A stretch of 8,399 nucleotides of DNA from JAUVXJ01 sp034430275 (GTDB lineage: Bacteria > Chloroflexota > Anaerolineae > UBA7937 > B3-Chlor), in contig DAOUEW010000020.1 in assembly GCA_034430275.1 (NCBI GenBank), forward strand, positions 1-8,399, given 5' to 3'. The notes beneath the pieces are model-generated. The model did no database searches. It worked only from the letters and a program-made list of their open reading frames with translations, and had not been told where the DNA came from. Of this stretch, positions 6,151 to 8,399 are shown piece after piece (within the stretch, counting starts at the first letter, position 1; each line of letters starts with the position of its first letter). The position numbers were made by a program, and so were the translations under genes.

Positions 6151-6657
6151 ATGTTAGTCCTGGGCATTGATCCCGGAACGGCGATAACCGGATGGGGCAT
6201 CGTGGAGCGAGATGGCGACTCCCTCACCCTTCTGGACTACGGAACGGTGACCACTTCTCCAGACACGCCTCTGCCCGAGAGACTCCAGGTCATCTACCAG
6301 GAGCTGGGCCAGATTCTGGCGCGACATGGCCCCGACGCCGTTGCGGTGGAGAAGCTCTTCTTCAGCAAGAACGTGCGCACCGCTCTGGCCGTAGGCCAGG
6401 CGAGAGGCGTCGCCTTGCTGGCCATCGCCGACGCCGGTCTGCCCCTCCACGAGTACACACCCCTGGAGGTGAAACAATCTGTGTCGGGCTACGGTAGAGC
6501 CAGCAAGGAGCAGGTCCAGAAGCTCGTGCAGATCCTCCTGGGCCTGGACTTTTTGCCTGAGCCCGACGATGCCGCCGACGCCATCGCGGTGGCTATCTGC
6601 CACATCCACTCGGCGCGGCTGCAAGCCATGGTGGCGGATCAGGACCGTGCTGGGTAG
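6151..6657 (+). CDS. ruvC: Crossover junction endodeoxyribonuclease RuvC
   Basis: The 168-residue protein is of normal family length. RuvC is a dimeric, magnesium-dependent nuclease that cuts Holliday junctions symmetrically to finish homologous recombination. All four catalytic acids of the RNase H-like fold can be placed: D7 in LGIDPG, E67 in VAVEKLFF, and D140 and D143 in PDDAADAIAVAICH. The basic junction-binding segment KQSVSGYGRASKEQVQ is also present. The ribosome site before ATG 6151 is poor (ACGAGA), so translation may depend on the preceding yebC gene. The usual downstream partners ruvA and ruvB are not in the window; a DNA glycosylase gene follows instead. RuvA and RuvB are presumably encoded elsewhere. 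Confidence 0.97.
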   Translation: MLVLGIDPGTAITGWGIVERDGDSLTLLDYGTVTTSPDTPLPERLQVIYQELGQILARHGPDAVAVEKLFFSKNVRTALAVGQARGVALLAIADAGLPLHEYTPLEVKQSVSGYGRASKEQVQKLVQILLGLDFLPEPDDAADAIAVAICHIHSARLQAMVADQDRAG

Positions 6658-6738
6658 ACTCCGCCGGGCCAAGGACAGAGCCGACCGGAGTGGCACCCTG
6701 GCGAGACGGCCCGCCGTTAACCACCTGGATTCGTAGCG

Positions 6739-7626
6739 ATGACGCTAACACTACCTGCCTTGCCTCCATTCTCCTTGTCCGCCGTAGTGAGATCGCACGG
6801 CTGGGTGAGGCTCGCTCCCTTCTCGTGGCACGAGGACTCTGGCCGGCTGTCACGGATCGAGCGTCTCTCTTCGGGACGGGTGGTGGAGTTGGCCATCCGG
6901 GAAGCGAGCGATGGGGTACAGGTCGACGTCTCTGGCGATCCAGGCTGGAGTGAGGAGGAAGACGTACGGCGCAGGGTTACCTGGATGCTGGGGCTCGACC
7001 AGGACCTCTCCGACTTCTACGCCGTGGCACGCGAAGAGCCCAAACTGGCTCGGGTGGAAGCACGAGCCCAGGGCCGCATCCTCAGGTCTCCTACCCTGTT
7101 CGAGGACGTGGTCAAGACCATCTTGACCACCAACACCAGTTGGGCGGGCACCATCCGTATGGTCGAGGCGCTGGTCTCGCACGTCGGCGATCCGCTGCCT
7201 GGCGACCGCTCGCGCCGAACGTTTCCCATCGCCAGTCAACTGGCAGCCCTCGACGTCCAGACCCTGCGCTCGGCGGGTCGGCTGGGCTACCGTGCGCCAT
7301 ACGTGCTGGAGCTGGCACGCAGCGTAGCTTCTGGCGATCTGGACCTGGAAGGTTTCCGGACAGTGGAGGAGCCAACCGAGGAACTCCGCGCTCGGCTCCT
7401 GGAAATCGACGGAGTTGGAGCCTACTCGGCGGCCAATCTTTTGATTCTGCTGGGGCGCTACGACTTCATCCCTGTGGATAGCTGGGCGCGCAAGGTGGTC
7501 TCCCACGAATGGCACGGCGGTGAGCCGGTGCGCAGCGTGGAGGTCGAGGCCGCCTTCGAACGTTGGGGAAGCTGGAAGGGACTCGTCTACTGGTTCTGGG
7601 AGTGGTCTTACCTGACGGGCGACTAG
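6739..7626 (+). CDS. HhH-GPD superfamily DNA glycosylase (AlkA-like, probably monofunctional)
   Basis: The 295-residue protein has an N-terminal alpha/beta domain starting PFSLSAVVRSHGWVRLAPFSW, a common opening in AlkA/OGG-like proteins. A helical HhH-GPD domain follows from about residue 115 (SPTLFEDVVKTILTTNTSW). The helix-hairpin-helix is LLEIDGVGAYSAANLLILLG (about 221-239), and the catalytic aspartate is D247 in FIPVDSWARKV. Such enzymes flip out damaged bases and cut the glycosidic bond to start base excision repair. In OGG1-type bifunctional enzymes a lysine follows GVGT; here the equivalent place is tyrosine (GVGAY), so lyase activity is not expected. No four-cysteine iron-sulfur motif follows. 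The damaged base recognised cannot be told. No clear ribosome site precedes ATG 6739, and the 81-base gap after ruvC holds only a weak inverted repeat (ACTCCG 6658, CGGAGT 6686), so the start is less certain. Confidence 0.85.
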   Translation: MTLTLPALPPFSLSAVVRSHGWVRLAPFSWHEDSGRLSRIERLSSGRVVELAIREASDGVQVDVSGDPGWSEEEDVRRRVTWMLGLDQDLSDFYAVAREEPKLARVEARAQGRILRSPTLFEDVVKTILTTNTSWAGTIRMVEALVSHVGDPLPGDRSRRTFPIASQLAALDVQTLRSAGRLGYRAPYVLELARSVASGDLDLEGFRTVEEPTEELRARLLEIDGVGAYSAANLLILLGRYDFIPVDSWARKVVSHEWHGGEPVRSVEVEAAFERWGSWKGLVYWFWEWSYLTGD

Positions 7627-7666
7627 CGCGTTTCACCCTGACAACTCGACTGAGGAGAGAAGCAGC

Positions 7667-8092
7667 ATGGCACAGCGGGAGTTCACCGAGAGATGGGTCA
7701 CCAACCTTCTGGAGGCCATGGAGGCGCAACTCGATAGTGCAGCCCGAACGAAACTCATGGAGTCCTGCGGACGGGCCTGCGCCCGCGCAGGTGCCGTCGC
7801 CTCGGCTAAGGAGTGCGAGGGTGACCTGGAGAAGCTGGTGTCCACCCTGGAGAAGTGGATCGGCAAGGGCAATGCACGGAAAGGTGGGGACGTCGTCCAG
7901 GTCGTCTATCCCAAGTGCTTCTGCCACCTGGTGGCCAAAGGCCCCGCGCAGCTCCCGGAGACCTACTGCCTCTGCTCCTGCGGCTGGCTCAAGGAGATGT
8001 TCGAGACTGTGACGGGGACACCAGTGGACGTAGAGCTGCTAGAGTCGGTGAAGCGGGGCGCGGATCGGTGCGCTTTCACCGTCAGGTTGTGA
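7667..8092 (+). CDS. Cysteine-rich protein of unknown function (possibly DUF6144-like)
   Basis: The 141-residue soluble protein has nine cysteines, several in tight clusters: SCGRACAR (C34, C38), C50, KCFCH (C84, C86), YCLCSCGW (C101, C103, C105) and DRCAF (C135). The opening helix pattern LLEAMEAQLDSAARTKLMESCGRACAR and the ending PVDVELLESVKRGADRCAFTVRL recall a family annotated as DUF6144 and, at the C-terminus, the small-molecule-binding 4-vinyl-reductase fold. I give this from memory and not firmly. The clustered cysteines suggest metal or iron-sulfur binding, or a redox role; none is demonstrated. The start is secure, with GAGGAGAGA (7652-7660) before ATG 7667. It lies 40 bases after the glycosylase gene and 55 before the next, and is probably co-transcribed with the latter. 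No signal peptide or membrane segment is visible. Confidence 0.75.
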   Translation: MAQREFTERWVTNLLEAMEAQLDSAARTKLMESCGRACARAGAVASAKECEGDLEKLVSTLEKWIGKGNARKGGDVVQVVYPKCFCHLVAKGPAQLPETYCLCSCGWLKEMFETVTGTPVDVELLESVKRGADRCAFTVRL

Positions 8093-8147
8093 GCGAAGTC
8101 CTCGATGTCGAAGCGCCCCGCCAGGCGCCAGGGAAAGGAGACCACAC

Positions 8148-8399
8148 ATGTCCACGACGACGCCCAAATGCAGGATCACCATCCTCCGGCGGACCCTCAA
8201 CCGTGAGTTGATCGACGACTATCTGTCTGAAGAGTATCAGGAGATCGGTCCCTGCGAGGTATTCTCCGATGGCCAGCAATTCGTTCTCGAAGGCTTCGAG
8301 GAGATGGCTACGGTGCCAGAGGGGTTTTGCGCTTGGGCCTGGGCGGATATCCGGCACGACATCCTGAGGGTCGCCAGCGGGGGCGAGATGCCCGGGCTC
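8148..8399 (+). CDS. TIGR04076-like small protein (C-terminus cut by window edge)
   Basis: From ATG 8148 there are 84 open codons to the right edge with no stop. The ribosome site AAAGGAG (8134-8140) lies seven bases upstream. The residues KCRITILRR near the start, then LIDDYLSEEY, GPCEVFSDGQQFV and the signature PEGFCAWAWADIRHDI followed by ASGGEM match what I know of the TIGR04076 family. These are small proteins of roughly 90-110 residues with unknown function, so perhaps 10-30 residues are missing. Cysteines lie at 8, 36 and 61. The gene follows another cysteine-bearing gene in the same direction, and the 55-base gap holds a small hairpin GCGCC/GGCGC (8113-8128). A joint function of the two is inference from position only. 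Confidence 0.8.
   Translation, partial: MSTTTPKCRITILRRTLNRELIDDYLSEEYQEIGPCEVFSDGQQFVLEGFEEMATVPEGFCAWAWADIRHDILRVASGGEMPGL

Noticed and set aside
1..8399. CRISPR array, insertion sequence, toxin-antitoxin or other known defence system
   Set aside because: No regularly spaced direct repeats, transposase motifs or recognisable defence proteins were found on either strand.

Overview
The window is a stretch of bacterial chromosome, GC-rich and densely coding, with no sign of phage, plasmid or insertion sequence. Housekeeping genes dominate (two tRNAs, ftsK, an infA-type gene, yebC, ruvC). The accessory genes (a TPR/two-component-regulator-propeller protein, a DUF72 protein, an HhH-GPD glycosylase, a cysteine-rich protein and a TIGR04076-like protein) would fit a Chloroflexota-type or similar deep-branching bacterium. 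That placement is an inference from gene content, not something the sequence proves.

Layout. At the left edge (1-183, minus strand) is the 5' end of a PLP enzyme of the D-cysteine desulfhydrase/ACC deaminase family, with its ribosome site and a probable -10 box pointing left. The divergent intergenic region holds a 28-bp near-perfect palindrome (264-291) and a good sigma70-type promoter (349-377). That promoter serves a two-gene tRNA unit, tRNA-Lys(UUU) and tRNA-Thr(CGU), closed by a clear intrinsic terminator (573-604). Only 12 bases after the terminator T-tract starts a cytosolic protein with three TPR repeats followed by what reads as a full seven-bladed propeller (617-1852).

An exact consensus promoter (TTGACA, 17 bp, TATAAT) overlaps the stop codon of that gene. 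It should drive a same-strand gene run: ftsK, infA-like, DUF72, yebC, ruvC, HhH-GPD glycosylase, Cys-rich protein, TIGR04076-like protein (cut by the right edge). The ftsK leader is about 135 bases long. It folds into two hairpins and contains an 18-codon reading frame that overlaps the ftsK start.

How the genes relate. FtsK (chromosome translocation at division), RuvC (Holliday junction cleavage) and the glycosylase (base excision) concern chromosome maintenance. The IF-1-like protein and YebC act on or near the ribosome. The last two genes are small, cysteine-bearing, of unknown function, and each has a strong ribosome site. They and the TPR-propeller protein are the least understood parts. 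I found no CRISPR array, transposase, integrase or recognisable defence system, and no convincing wholly new system. The best leads are the ftsK leader, the isolated infA, the palindrome family and the terminal Cys-rich gene pair.
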